Assembly (NCBI GenBank): GCA_025617745.1
Contig: CM046863.1
Coordinates: forward strand, 4,095,660-4,159,659
Direction of reading: 5' to 3'
Length of the DNA: 64,000 nt
Origin: Heliocidaris erythrogramma
Lineage: Eukaryota; Echinodermata; Echinoidea; Camarodonta; Echinometridae
In this document: one piece after another, positions 35,010 to 48,277 of the stretch
How positions within the stretch are numbered: the first letter of the stretch is position 1
Layout of the letters: the number at the start of each line of letters is the position of its first letter
The notes under the pieces: generated by a model
Databases searched by the model: none
What the model saw: the letters and a program-made list of their open reading frames with translations, nothing else
What the model was told of the DNA's origin: nothing
Translations under genes and position numbers: made by a program

Positions 35010-38000
35010 ACATCCGACTGCAGGCCCACTGTTTAAAAGAGACTCATGTATGAGGAAGTGACAATCATGTTTTGACCCTTTGCTAGTGATAACCTTATGG
35101 ACACGTCCACTGCTTCTAAATTTGGTTGTTTTTTTTTTTTGTTTTTTCTGTGCCTCTAATACAGGAAATACTGTGACGCTTCCCTGTGTAGATTAAGAAG
35201 TCACTAAATTCCCTGATTTTCTATTCATCCGTATTGTATCTCATGTTACCTACTAACGTACAACAAATCTGTAAAGCCCCATCAATCACACTGTTAAACC
35301 CATGTTAACTCGAGAGAACCATCACAGTGCAATGTCGCAATACTCTACTCTATTACAACGCCGCAAGATACAAACCGCTTATCTCAATAGTTTGTTATTT
35401 TTCCGAGGTCTCCACCAAAAAACGACGCCATCCTGGCGTGTGTATAGTTTGGTATAGTGTATAATATGAGCGCCCTTTCATGCAACTTAGACCTTAATGA
35501 ATTTAAAAGACACCTCCGTTTAACTTTATATTTTTACATCGCCATAAAAACAATGCTTATCTCAAAACTTGGTCGTTTGAAGAGGAAAACGCCCAAACCA
35601 GATAACTTTCAGTTTCCTGTAAAAACGCCGTAGTTTAATTAAACCTGCATTCTAAACAATCTCTCGGGTTTTTTTTACCAGATCGCCTGGTCACATTTTC
35701 TTAATTAAATTCTAGTCATTCCGATTAAGATTCTGTTCATTTTAACTAGGATTCTGTTCAGTTCAAACCCAAAACTGGTAGAATCGTGCAGGTGCCCAAG
35801 GGAATAGTTATTCTAGTCAAACCTGACTATAGATTCTAGTAATAATTGACTAGATCATTTTCAGAGTTTGGTATATCTTTTAGAGCTTCAAACCTTGATG
35901 ACTTGTTAACCATAGAGTTTCATCTTACAGAATCAATTATACATGTAGACATGCTTAAATTATGTCCCTTGTTTTGAAAATAATGCCTTGAGTCCTTCAA
36001 TACGTAAATAAAATATTTTTTTGTCAGTACATGATACGCTATAAATCATTGTTGCCTCAAAAAGAAATGCTTTGATTTATCAGCAGCAGGCCTTTTCATA
36101 GATCACTTGCAAAGATTTGTATTCTAATTATAACGCAATTAAATTGAGATGAAGTTGAATTTGCAGCACAAGACCGCCATACTAAAGGTTAATTGTTCCT
36201 TTTTTCATTTTTTGTAAATAATTGATTACCTATATAAAAAGGGGGTCTTTAAAGTTGTCTGCAACCAAGAGACCACTCTTTCCCCACCTCAATAAAATAC
36301 TTGCCATTACCACTGTGATCCTTAGTGTATATTAGCACTGTCATAAAGTGCACCTTCGACGCCATTTTACTACTTAAAATCTATGTTTATATCCACCTTT
36401 CATTGATGTGTGTTTCTTTCCCTATCAAGTTCTCCCTATAAATTGACGGTGCCCTATATGCAATTTCCTCCTTAATACGCCTGACTCCCTCGAATTGCCT
36501 CAATATCCATTTTTATTTTGTAATCCATTTGACGCGGTTCTATCATCAGTATATGAATTAAGAAATTGCCCTCAATAAGGTTAATACCCATTAGAGTAAA
36601 GTAGACCCGCTTTCATCAAAATGATACTAGCCGACTTTAATGGTGGGAATTCGTAAAGGGGCTTCCATTTCATCGGAACACTTTGCGAGAGGAGGTTTGC
36701 GACTTTGTTATCAGGTGTTTTTTTTTTCTGGTTTGAAAGTAATTATGAGTGCCATTGTTGTGTTGAAAGTAGTATATTTCCACATTTAGAATCAAGAAAT
36801 CTATTAATAGAAGGAAAGATATGTATACGTATTTTGGCAAGTAATCGGAGAAGTAGTAAACATGGCGGCTTAAAAGTAAACCAACCACTTAAGAGTGCAT
36901 TTTGCTAATGTTACTTAACGAAATACCAACAATTTACACCAATGACATAAATATTTTACTGTTCTTTTATGCTTTTTTTTCGCTTCATGATTTTTAACAG
37001 GATCTTTGTTTAGTTTTGCTAAATTTTAGAAGTGATTTTCTGTGCCTTGGCTGACACAAAGCTAAGCTCCTGTTGTATGTTCCGATAAAAGAGGCAGTGT
37101 AATAAAATTGGCGTGATTTTGTCCACTCTCGGTTTTATTATATCGGAAAGGCTGGTCAATCGTTTCTCTCTCTCTCTCTCTCTCTCTCTTACTCTCAATC
37201 TTTTTCTTTCTCTCTCTCTCTTTCTGTGACACACACACACACACACACACATTTTACGCACTGCGTGTCTGTTTCTTTATCTCTCTCTCTTTCTCCCTCT
37301 CACTCAAGTCGCCATATATTCAAGTCGGCTTGTTTTATCTTGTCCTCCCAGACATGTGTCAGTTGCTATTGTTTCACGGTCGAGTCAAATGTCATGGGAA
37401 AAACAGTCTAGGGAAAACTGGTCCCTATCGAATGTAAGCTAAGATAATTGGAAAACATTTTGACAATGCAGCAAAGTCACAAATTCAAGGCTATATACGC
37501 AACTTTGAAAAAGGAACAAATTGAGATGAAAAACCACTCCAAATAAAAATTTCCGTGAAAGCTAACATACGTCACTCAATATCTCTTCAAAACAACTTTT
37601 ACTTTGCAAAGCCTTCTGTCCCTTGCGGTGAACCCCTTTTTCACAAATTCTAGGATGTTCAACTTTACCTCAAATGGCTCAGTTGTAATGTATAACCGAT
37701 AATGATTTGTGTTACAAAATGGAAGTATATTGACATACCCAAGACGAAAGAGTGTAGGCGGTAGAGCTTTACTATCCCTTATTAATCTATATCCGATATG
37801 ATAATCATGATAATGATTTGTTTCTTTCGCAGGTTCGAATAAGAATGGACAATATGTGTTAAACTCTTTATTATTTTTTACCAATATCATATTTTTCATT
37901 GTAACGATTACTTCAGAAATACCTTACTTGCCTCACTTTAAGTTGCTCTTTTATTAGCCTTGGATTAACTGGGGAAAATGATTCTTCACGTTTAGAATTA

Positions 38001-39400
38001 CACAAATTTAGCAGCAATGCGATCAAGAATGGTTACTGATAGTGTTATTTCTGTGGTAAGAAAGAAATAGAAATATATGATATTCATTCAATTAAATACA
38101 AAGACAAATCATTTTTATACTTTTGTATGCATATTATAGTACCCTTATTACAGAAGCTTGGTCTAATGATTTTTTCCAGGGCTGTATGTCAGAGGCCGCA
38201 GAACCGGGGGGGGGGGGGGGTTGACCGCAGCCCCCTCCCCCTCCCCCCACTTTTTTTAGTAGACACGTTTCATTAAATCTCGGGAAAAAAAGATTCGAAA
38301 ATTGTCATTAATGAGTGAGATCAAATCACCGACCCCTGTAAGTAACATGCACTACAATATAATGAGAGTTCTGGTCAGAAGTGCTTTGATTTCAGGGTTA
38401 AAGGTCAATACGGACATGTCTATCTCAGAATAGCGAATCCGGACAAGAAGTCGGATGAGGGGACAAGTTTCCCCTTGACACTGGCTAGACGATTGGCCTA
38501 TATCAATATCTGAACATTGCCGCTTATTTCTAAACTAATATCTAGTTCACAAGATGCTCTTCCGCCTTAACTTTGATAACCCCATTTTTCTTGAGCAAAA
38601 AGGTTTCATCCCCCCCCCCCCCCACGTCAGGTCACGTCATTAAGTATTAAGCCTATATACCTGCTTAGGTTGAGAAGGAATGTGTTGTTTTTCTTCTTTC
38701 TTCTTCTTCTTTTTTTTTTGGGGGGGGGGGGGGGTTGGGGGTCCTATATTTTCCCCTAATAATGCTTTTATCATCGAAATTAAACGTTTTGGGGTTTTTT
38801 TTTCATAATAAATGATTAACAATTTATTTTTGTTCTGTTTTGTTTTCATTTTTATGTTCCTCTTCCGATTTCTCGGACATGGTGTTCTCCTTTCTCATGC
38901 TCCGTTATGGTTTCACATTAAAGGTAAGAACAATTTATTCGATCAATGAATCATTATAAATCATTTGATGAATATGCTTTATCAGCAATGAAGGTCGTTA
39001 TCCAGTTAGCAACAGATGCAATTTAAACCTACTCGCTCACCCTTCTTGGTTGTTCGCCTATTAATAAAAAAAATCCCAATTCCAGTTGGTTACTGATATT
39101 TTCTAACAAATATCCCAGCAGAAATATTTATATGTAAAACAGATTGTAAATAGATCCCTGTAGTCGAATGCTTGGTGATTTTATCCATGAGCGACGACAT
39201 AAGGAGAGAACAGATCACTGGTGTATTCTTTAACTATACACGCACAAACACTAAATCTTATTCGCTCTTTTCTTAATGTAAAGTCTTGCATTAAAAGGTT
39301 ACTTGGTATAGCTTACTATTTATCTCATGTGTTTGTGTGTAATTGAGTTTTGACATACAGTACGTGTCTCAATCATTTATGATTAGTTACGTCTGGGACT
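35010..39400. other. Intergenic, no gene recognised
   Basis: AT-rich DNA with homopolymers, the 37.2-kb microsatellites and the 38.2-kb G run. Small frames lack motifs. Confidence 0.45.
37160..37310. repeat. (TC)n and (CA)n microsatellites
   Basis: CTCTCTCT, then TTTCTTTCTCTC, then CACACACA, then CTCTCTCT again. Confidence 0.85.
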
Positions 39401-39449
39401 GACCTTTAACGTCACCATCCGAAAGACGTGACTAAGATTCGATCCTGGG

Positions 39450-39800
39450 TCCGTTCAAAGTCAGTTTGTAGGCGACTTTCCAGAAGAAGATGGGGTGATT
39501 TTATCAATGGCTAAACAGCTGATGTTATTAACCACTCACTGGCAATAACATTCTTCACTGATGTACATCAATTCTTCCACATATTGCTCTTATTTCACCT
39601 ATTCTCAATGGTTAATTTGGTGGATTTACCTATTTTTCTCAACTGATACCTCAAGAAAATCTTTGATGACAAAAACTTTCCTGCAAACGACGGGGCGTTT
39701 TTATCAATGGCTTAACAGCCGCGGGTATTAACCACTCGCTGGCACTTCTTAACGAATACACACAAACACTTGCACCAGTGATACCACTCTTCTTGTTAAA
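39450..39800. repeat. Two diverged direct copies, about 195 bp apart
   Basis: TTATCAATGGCTAAACAGC with TATTAACCACTC and CTGGCA occurs near 39500 and 39694. Just upstream, GAAAGACGTGACTAAGATTCG resembles 3592-3610. Confidence 0.45.
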
Positions 39801-40569
39801 TAGTTGGTGATGAGTGATGTCAAATAAAAACCACACGATATAATGCTTAACACCTTAATGCAATGAGAGCTCTTGATAGCTTACACTCAGTTTCATCTGT
39901 CACCAATGCGCACTTAGGACTTGGTATCGAAACAGGCGAGATGCGTAACCATGGTGACTAAACTGTCACATCCAATCTCTGAATGAGAGACATGGATGAG
40001 GGACTTCAACAACCCAGATTGTAAAGCGATAATTTACGTTTCTGCAGCTCCCATGTCGATGCCTTGATGCCAATCCCATTTTACTGCATGGAGCCTTTTT
40101 TTATATAATTGTGCAAAGTCGTTAGCTTTGGGGGTTAAATGGAACACGTGCCCCTTACCAAAAAACAAGATAAAAAATAAAAAAATAAAAGGGGAACAGG
40201 AGAGAAAATGTAGAGTAAAAAAAGTGAAATGACAAGAAGATTATACGACCTCTTCCCACACCCTCCAAACCATCAATGCGCTTTTGAATTTATGTCTAAT
40301 CTACCATGATGTAATATAGGTCCCCCCCCGATCCCGATGCCCCACGCATATGTACGTATAAACCTACAGTAACGCACTGATTCTGCATTCACGCGAAATA
40401 TTCTTTATGAAAAAGTGTGCATGGGTGGTTTTTTTTTAGTCCGATTACTACCAGATTTTGAGGTCATTCGTTTAAGTGTAAATATTCATATCTACGTGAG
40501 ATATGAAACAAGTATTTTCGGTTCCATGACAGTTCTTCCTGTGACAATTGCTCCGTTCTAACTTTGCTA

Positions 40570-40660
40570 TGTTAATCCTAAACGTAAACCTAACCATAAC
40601 CCCAATCCTAACCCTAATCCTAATCTTCACATTGCCCTGAACAAAAAATCTAATCATGAC
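40570..40660. repeat. Degenerate telomere-like CCTAAC/CCTAAT hexamers
   Basis: Successive CCTAAA, CCTAAC, CCATAACC, CCTAACCC, CCTAATCC units (TTAGGG-like on the minus strand), then CTTGACCTTAACCTTTGACC. Irregular, so an old interstitial tract or a chance hexamer run. Confidence 0.4.
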
Positions 40661-41120
40661 CTTGACCTTAACCTTTGACCTTTCGAGATATGGATGGTGG
40701 AGCAAATTTCGCAGGAGTAGATGTCGTGTCACCGTATTTTCATACTTAAGCATATTTATTTTCACCGAAGGTTTGTGTAGTTTTCTGCGATAATGGAAGT
40801 TATATTTCCATACTTAAATATTTCTAACATAATAATTTTCAGACATTTAGATGCTATGTTAAAAAGGAAATAAAAAATATATCTACATCAGATATGAAGT
40901 AAATCAAGCCCATTTTCTAAGAACATTATTCAAAGAATATATATCTGTTGTTGAGTAAAACAGAACCATTTTCACATTTAATCTTTAAAACCTTACAATT
41001 TATCAGACCTTAAATCACTGAAAATGAGAAATATTACTTTTTTTTCATAATCTGTAAAAAATTACTTCTTTTTACTGATTTTCGATCCAGAACTATTGCT
41101 CAGAATATTCAATCCTCCCA

Positions 41121-41372
41121 TTAAAGTGACAGTAAACTGAAGCTCTTTAATAGTGCCAACTTTCAACGGGAATAGATAAGTGTCTGTGCCTCTCATTTTC
41201 CATACTGCCCCATTCTAGTCAAAATGATAGTTTTGTATATAATTTGTCTATTATCCAAACAAGCTGTTTGTCAAATTTCAAAATAAAATACTATTAATTT
41301 TCAACTTATGTTAATTTAGCAATCACTGTAAGATGGCGCTTTTCAAATTCTACTAGTTTAATGCCACTTTAA
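41121..41372. mobile_element. TTAA-flanked MITE with AGTG termini
   Basis: Left TTAAAGTGACAG and right TGCCACTTTAA, 252 bp, with no coding content. The terminal AGTG/AGGG following TTAA resembles family B and the AGGGATAC element. Confidence 0.5.
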
Positions 41373-41567
41373 AAACAGGCGCAGAATAAATATTTGCATC
41401 CATGGGTTACGTTCAACGGTGTGACTTTATTTGCCAAGCCATGTTTCTCACGTCCATGTCATCAAGCTGAGGTCAAAACTCAATGTCTGAATCATCCATC
41501 ATTATATAATTGCTTTAATGTAGTAGACCTGAACTGAAATGTCAATAATTGCAGAAGAAATTAGAAT

Positions 41568-41755
41568 TTAAAGGGATACGCCACCAGGCAGCCGTGGGGA
41601 GAGTCAGGATTGCGTAAGCCCCATTCACTCGTACACAAAATCTTTGCGTCGAACGCGTCAGTCGGACTACTGAGATTATATTTCGGACTGCACGAAGAGG
41701 ACCGAATCTCGCACGAGAGCTCGAGCTGAAACGTACAAGATCTGGCGTTGTTTTA
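41568..41755. mobile_element. Partial copy of the TTAA/AGGGATACGCC MITE
   Basis: Begins TTAAAGGGATACGCCACCAG and matches the left part of the element at 55258 through CACGAGAGCTCGAGCT. The right terminus was not found, so it is truncated or interrupted. Confidence 0.65.
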
Positions 41756-42574
41756 CCTTGTTAGAGTACATCACTTAATGTTTATATGTTTTCCCACAAA
41801 ATCAACAATCATTTCAGAATTACAACTTGTAGACAGTTACCCATAATACAATTGCATGACTAGTATAGGCCTATTTTGAATTACAGTTATAACTGATTTA
41901 TGTCATCGATGAATGAATAATCATGTTTCTTCCTGTTTAAAACATTATCGGTGTGTTGCTTTAATAACAATCAATATGTTTCATGTCTTGTGTGATAGAC
42001 AGCGGAACGGGGATTAATAATGTTCATTCTTTTTATGATTCTAAATCCATCAATCACAACCGATCCATGACTATTCCGAACCAATGTCTCAAAACGAAAA
42101 AGAAATTGCTTCGTAAATACCACAGCGGCGGACTTAGGATGTTGAATTTAGATGGAGCACATATACAAGACTGCATGCTTGGCGGAGTTAAAAATAGATC
42201 TTGAACCCTTTCCAGCTCAAAATTTTTGGACTGTTTACTCATTAAACCTGAAGTAGACCGAGGTATTACTACAACGTACCCTACTACGCATAATTACTCG
42301 CGGATTTATAGAGCACAACCGCCCCCTCCCATCCCCTTTTAAACCCAAAATGGCATACCTCAATTTATCTACACAACCCCGAAAATGTGCCTGCTCTCAG
42401 ATTAGTGACCCAAACGGCACCTGAAAAATGTGTTGAATTTCTTTTTGGTTTATTTATTTATTTGGTGGTTTATTTGTGTGTTTTTTTGCTTTGTTTTGTT
42501 ATTTAAAAAAAAAACATTTTATCAGACAATTCTTGTATCCTAGATCTGCCCAGTGCGTTTTAACCCTACCATAA

Positions 42575-42606
42575 GCGAATATGCGAATAGGCGAATACGC
42601 GAATAC
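42575..42606. repeat. 8-bp tandem repeat (GCGAATAN, four copies)
   Basis: GCGAATAT, GCGAATAG, GCGAATAC, GCGAATAC in a row, directly before the diverged MITE at 42616. Confidence 0.7.
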
Positions 42607-42615
42607 GTGGGGCTA

Positions 42616-42764
42616 GGTCCCAGTTTCATCAAACTTGATATTTATTACAAGTTACAATAACAGTTATAAGCTACTGAAATACTTGCATCTCATTGGCTTA
42701 GAGCAAATTTGTATTAGATACGTGGCAGTTGCTATTGCTAACAAGTTTTATGAAACGGGGCCCA
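42616..42764. mobile_element. Diverged MITE of family A type (CCAGTTTCATCAAACTTG)
   Basis: The arms CAGTTTCATCAAACTTG and CAAGTTTTATGAAACGGGGCC flank the core ATAAGCTACTGAAATACTTGC and CATCTCATTGGCTTAGAGC. Same architecture as the copy at 15451. Confidence 0.6.
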
Positions 42765-42866
42765 GGGTAATGAATGGCACCGCGGTAGCTTGTACACAAG
42801 GCATTGGTTTTCTCCGTGGGGCCCGGCAGGACCGAGATAGTAAAGCGGTAGTGAAAAAAGCGTATA

Positions 42867-43102
42867 CACTATGAACATGACGAACAAAGAAGCGGACAAT
42901 TTATGCTGCTCCTCATTGTACCCTTCACAATTGCACTGGTTAACAAAAGAACATCCATTCATTGCTATCCTGTAAAAATATGTAGAACAGGTGTCACATA
43001 ATAGCAGTGAAGGGATGTCCTTTTGTTTACTAGAGCTATTGTGGAGGGTACAATGAGGAGCTGCATAAATTGTCCGCTCTCTTTGTCAACGTGTTCATAG
43101 TG
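42867..43102. mobile_element. Hairpin MITE family E copy 2
   Basis: Begins CACTATGAACATGACG and ends CGTGTTCATAGTG; shares AGCGGACAATTTATGC and GAGGAGCTGCATAAATTGTC with copy 1. The central loop is shorter than in copy 1. Confidence 0.78.
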
Positions 43103-43310
43103 ATATCGGACTTCTAAGAGTTGTTCACACCCATTAAGAATTCCGCCACACCAAAATCAAAACCATTTAACGGGCAAATGAATGGGAAGAGGGTGATTTA
43201 ATAGATAAATAGATAAATGTTAAAAGCTTCGCGCAACAAAGGCCTCTGTTCGTACTCTCTGATCTCTGCGCTATGAGATTAAAAAATGTTTAGGCGGTTT
43301 ACCCGGGGGG

Positions 43311-43448
43311 GGGGGGCGTTTCGCCAAGTGTCTTGTCGTTATTTTTACCAACAAATTTCCTCTCAGCCAATCAGACGCAAGTATTTCAGTAGCTTATAAC
43401 AGTTAATGCAACTTGTCATTGATGACAAGTTTTATGAAACAGGGCCCG
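43311..43448. mobile_element. Diverged MITE of family A type next to a G run
   Basis: Reads GGGGGGCGTTTCGCCAAGTGTC to ATGAAACAGGGCCCGG, with the core CAGCCAATCAGACGCAAG. Its left end has a family A terminus and its right end the GGGCCC terminus, bridging the two subtypes. Confidence 0.6.
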
Positions 43449-43741
43449 GGTTGCGGTTGAATGAGGCTGTAGAAGTTTCAAACGCATCAGAGTGTAGCGT
43501 GAATACATTGAGTAGCGTTTAAGAGTTGGGCCACGTGAAATCGGATAGGCATTTTCTTGTTTAAACTCTACTCTACGCTGAGGTACACTGAAAGGTATTA
43601 GATGAGCATGATAATGTGGATAAAAGAGACGTAGAGTAGGAGAGAAGAAGACAGAGAAAAGAGAAACCAAAAGAATGAGGAAGGGGGTTCAACCTACATG
43701 ATAAATCCTTTTTGCGTGTGTCAGTGACTCATGAATAACGG

Positions 43742-44120
43742 TTAAAGTGATTAGGTAACTTTGTAGAGGCTTGATAAAATCAGAGCTGCCTGGCCTTACA
43801 AGATATCAGTGTATATAATATGATGTAAAAATGAAGCCCAGGAAAAAAAGCACTTCAAAATCATCATGTGCTTCACAAAAGTAAACATATGCAAGTGACC
43901 AGAAATGCCAGACTCATTTTCCCACATAGACTCAGTGTTAGACTAAAGCGTATGGCCATACGCTTTCGTAAATGGGAGTATTCATTCATACATATTTTAA
44001 TAATAGCATTATATATTTGAAAACATTTATTTATTCTTCTGGACATCATAATACAAGATAGATATCAAAATTCAACAATTTAATAAATCGAGCCTCCACA
44101 AAGTTACCGAATCCCTTTAA
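43742..44120. mobile_element. MITE family B copy 3, TTAA-flanked
   Basis: Perfect TTAA at both ends, TTAAAGTGATTAGGTAAC to GTTACCGAATCCCTTTAA. The interior matches the other copies, including TGTGCTTCACAAAAGTAAAC and AAATGCCAGACTCATTTT. Confidence 0.82.
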
Positions 44121-46319
44121 CCTCCTTCATATTACATAGATCAAATGAATGAAATAAGAGTAAGATTGTAGTAAGAGTTCGTGGGTAATTTGTACAGATT
44201 TCAGTTCAGTTCTATGAATATATTCAGAACTTAGATTGAATACATTAAACTCATTCACCCGTTTCTTTTGAACGTAACATTTTCCCATACAACCTAGAAA
44301 TTGACCTCATTCAAACTCTTAATTTCCTTTATCAGCGCCCTAGGTACAGAGCGATGTAACTTGCTTACATTAACATACCTCTTTCAGTTTCCCGCCATGA
44401 ATGAAGACGGGTAACAAAACTCCAAGTCTATACGTTATATCGTATGTGTCGTTCGATTCATAACCAAGGGCAATGAAACGCCGCACCAATCTTAACCCCT
44501 CGCATCTGTCATATACCACGTGACGCAGGAGGGGCATACGTTTTCATATGTCTTAGGAGACTGCGGGTTAACCCAAAGGCGTCCTAGTTTGCGATAGCCG
44601 ACCAGTTGTGTAAAAGCCGCAGTGTATCCGTAACATTGTATTCATCGTGTCAAGCTTCAGGCTCTAGAAGGGGTCGGTTTCACAGGAGGAATCGTAAACA
44701 TATATCCTACATCATTTTAGTTGTCTTACACTGGATGTGCCTAGGGAGCCAAAAGCTACAATTGGACTTGCAATCTTCAAAATTCAAAATGTTGAGAAAT
44801 CTTGATTACTCAATTAAAATAAAAATAATAAAAAGGAAAGAGAAGAGATTAAAAGAGATATGAACATTTTTTTGGGGGGAGGGGGCTGTGATTTCAATAT
44901 ACACTCTCTCATTATCCTACCGACCTTAAGATATAAGAAAAAGTGAAAAAGATAACACAATGCCCGTTACACAAATATAAAAAAAGTATAATCAACTTGT
45001 TCTTACCTCCTTCCAAAAAGGGAAAAGCAGTAAAGTGTACTTCTTACTTCAGAATCAGGCCACAAAGTTAGTGTTCCGAATACATTTGTGAAAACGAGTC
45101 TCTTTCCCATTGATACCGATCTATCCTGTTATTTAATTTGAGTTGAAAGCGATACCACCTATCGATTGATCAACTACACGCATTGGGTATGTTCCCATTT
45201 GTGTCCAAATGTGAGCGAACAACTGAACAATGGGATGCTATTGAAACCACCCCTGAAAAGAAACAGTACGATCGTTCGTTGAGATGATAGAGGGAGTATT
45301 GAATTACATGTCGGTAATAATCGATATTCATTTTAAATGTATGGGTAACCCATGAATACGAAAACCAGAATAGGCCTTGTCGGTTGATAAGTGTTCCATT
45401 CTCACTACCCTCTCACTGCCAACTTTACCCTGAAGATTGGAGAGATCTCGAAAATATGTATCTTAAAAAGCGGATTATCGGATGGGGAAAATACAAAGAT
45501 ACTATCATGAATACGGTTGTGGTTATGCCGGTTGAATAATAATTTTGAAACTTATGACGGAGCAAGCCCCACTACAAACGGCTACAACCCAAGAGACCGA
45601 CAGCACACCCAGCAAAGGCGGGTGTCAGCGATTAGCTTCCCAGTCATCGTCACAATCATCTTGCCAGTTTCTTAAGCCCGTCTCACTCGAGGCAGCATTT
45701 CGATTGTGAATACAATAAGCTATACGCCAGATATTCCCGGTATTGTTTAGATTGTTCATTTTGGAATCACTTTTTCAAACGATATCATTCTTTCATGACG
45801 CGCAAAAGACCTTACCAGTCGCTGACGCGGTTCTAACGTCAGCAAACAACGCCTCGTGTAATCAGGGCTTCCGATACACACGAGGCGTCCATTAAACGCC
45901 AGCTAGCCAACTGATTGTCCAATTCATAGCATCCATTCCAAAGTAAGCAGTGAACAATGTCTCACAAATGTTCTGTATGCACTCATTTATTTGTGCAGAT
46001 TATTTCGCCAGTTTTTGGTCAAAAGTCAATTCTGACAAATCCGAAACCCTGCACTACGCCATAGCATGTGCTTCACGGAGTTGCGTCATTGGCTAGATAT
46101 AGCACGTGACCTGTTCTATGGATTCACCAATAGAATTGACCAATAGTTGGTGGCATCGACGATGGTGAAATAACTCCTCGTGTGAGCCAGGCTTTACTCT
46201 AATGCGCCAAAACTGTTCTAAAGTGTACTGTGAAGATTATTCACCAAGTTTGCGGTCATACCGCAGTCACACCGCCAAACCGACCCCACACCAACTCCAA
46301 ACCGACCTAGTCTTGTCCA
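44121..46319. other. Intergenic, one short perfect hairpin
   Basis: No gene recognised. At about 45849-45888, ACGCCTCGTGT and ACACGAGGCGT form an 11-bp perfect stem with an 18-nt loop; a CTCCTCGTGTGAGCC echo lies near 46172. Confidence 0.45.
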
Positions 46320-46410
46320 TTGGTGGCAATGTAATGTTTGTTCGGTCTGTGTTCGGTCTGTGTTCGGTCTGTGTGCGGTCTGTGTTCGGTCTGTGTTCGG
46401 TCTGTGGTAA
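46320..46410. repeat. 11-bp tandem repeat (TGTTCGGTCTG, six copies)
   Basis: Six successive 11-mers, one with a T-to-G change, preceded by ATTGGTGGCAATGTAATGT. That leader also occurs at 10380-10400 with a GTCGGTC stretch after it but without the array, so the array expanded within a dispersed element. Confidence 0.75.
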
Positions 46411-47129
46411 TAGACAGATACCTCTTCTGCCGTCACAAACCACACCATATCGGAACGGTCTCAAATGTATTATTTTGTAACGAAAACTGAAATTTGAGGG
46501 CGCCATACAAGGTCAGATCAAGTGTCCATTGCCTGAACAAATCGATTACTACTACCCTCCCAGGTCCATAGAATATCGCGTGACAGTTGGCTTTTCTAGA
46601 CATTGTGTGTTACTTTAAGGGCGTACAGATTATTCCGTTGCGTTTCAAGGTTAAAAAAGGAATGTTTTACAAATACAAATGTTGGTCTAATCACTTTTCT
46701 ATCTTAGATCTATTATTCACTTGCACAGAACTACTTTGTAATTTTGTCCTTATTTGTGTCAAAGATGAGTTTATTTTGTAAAGAGTGTGTAAAATATCAC
46801 AAATGATCATGAATCACAAGTTTCTCTAAGGTACTTATGTTTGAAATTTTACACCTTACTATATTTATTAATCAATGTTCAAGTTATCTCTATCCTTTTT
46901 TCTTGGTTTTTTCAACACTTTTCTGTCCGCTTTTTGTTTTTCTTCTTGTATGCACCATACTTTTCTACCCTTACCAAGTCATGATGGCCTTTAAAAGTGC
47001 ATGTGATATTGGGGGTTTTTTTTAGAGATCCCCACTCAACAAGTCCTGCTTTTTAGTGGATCCCTCCATTTCCTCAGCTTTACTTTTACAAAAGGATAGA
47101 CTATATAAAATACACATTTATTATATATG

Positions 47130-47275
47130 TTTTTGTTCACCATAAATATATATTTTGGGGGGTATTGTATTGTATTTGAATATTCATTTTTATGGTTTAC
47201 TATGCAATGAATTGTTATACTGTTATGATGTGAATCGAGTTGTGTTGAAATAAATAAACTTGAACGTGAACTTGA
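47130..47275 (+). mobile_element. Possible LINE or gene 3' end with AATAAA and CTTGAAC repeats
   Basis: The end reads GAAATAAATAAACTTGAACGTGAACTTGAA, a polyadenylation-like hexamer followed by a short CTTGAAC-type repeat. A similar end in reverse orientation sits near 30065-30090. No coding frame is recognised upstream. Confidence 0.3.
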
Positions 47276-48277
47276 ATTTGATAATCAAAATGCCAAATAA
47301 GAAATATTTAGAGCCCTCCTTCTTTAGCGAAAATTTAGCCAAAAAGTTAAGAATCAAAAATGAATTTCTAATCATTCGCGCGCAAATTATGGAAAAAGTA
47401 TATTTCAAATTGATACATGTCTCATCATGTCGACTTAAATACAAACAAAAACAAAGCTTGCCTAGATGTTGCTATAAATATTGCCGATATTCCACAAACA
47501 TCATTTCTGCATAATAAGATAATCATCCCACTTTTCATTCTTCACCAAGCCTTCATTACCCATAATGCCCTGAGGCTCCTCGGCTACATACTGAAGTACG
47601 ATGGCCTAAATATGAGGCCATTGTGGGGCTTCGTTTAGCCCAGCCTTTAAAGCGTTTATTTTATATCGCTTAAAGGTAATAATGCACACTTTGTTTCAGT
47701 CTTCATCGGTATAAATTGATTTTGTTTATTTTTTCAGTAAAGCAAACTGAAAATGATTAATGCAGAATCATTACCATGTAATGTGATAAAGGCAGAGACT
47801 CTCCCCGCCCCCCCCCCCCCACCTTGCACTTTTACAATTCTTCGTGAAAAAACATATTTGTTTTGATTTGATTTGATTTGATTGATTTGATTTTATTCGT
47901 CAGGTATATTGCAATACAAACATAACCAGGTACCATGACAGGATAGCCCATGAAAGCCGAAATGGCTTATTTCCAATGGGGTCCTTACCTAAATAACTGA
48001 TTAAAAAATACACTAAGAAAACACATTAGTACGGCTACAAGACTATCGTACACGTACGACAAGTAATAAGAATGTACTAATTAAAAGTAGCAAAATAAAA
48101 CATAACATTTTTTATAAAGTAGGCGAAGATTACATAAATGTGAAAACAAGACTTACTCAACGGAAAAACTATATACAGAAAATCATAATGAAACTATCGA
48201 TAATAAACGTTGGTTACATAAGTCAAATAATATAGGAAAAAACCATCTGAGCTACAAAAAGGAGAGGAGAAATATAG

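Noticed and set aside
40472-40765. 97-residue frame with Lys/Arg/Val periodicity
   Set aside because: It is the translation of the degenerate telomere-like hexamer run.
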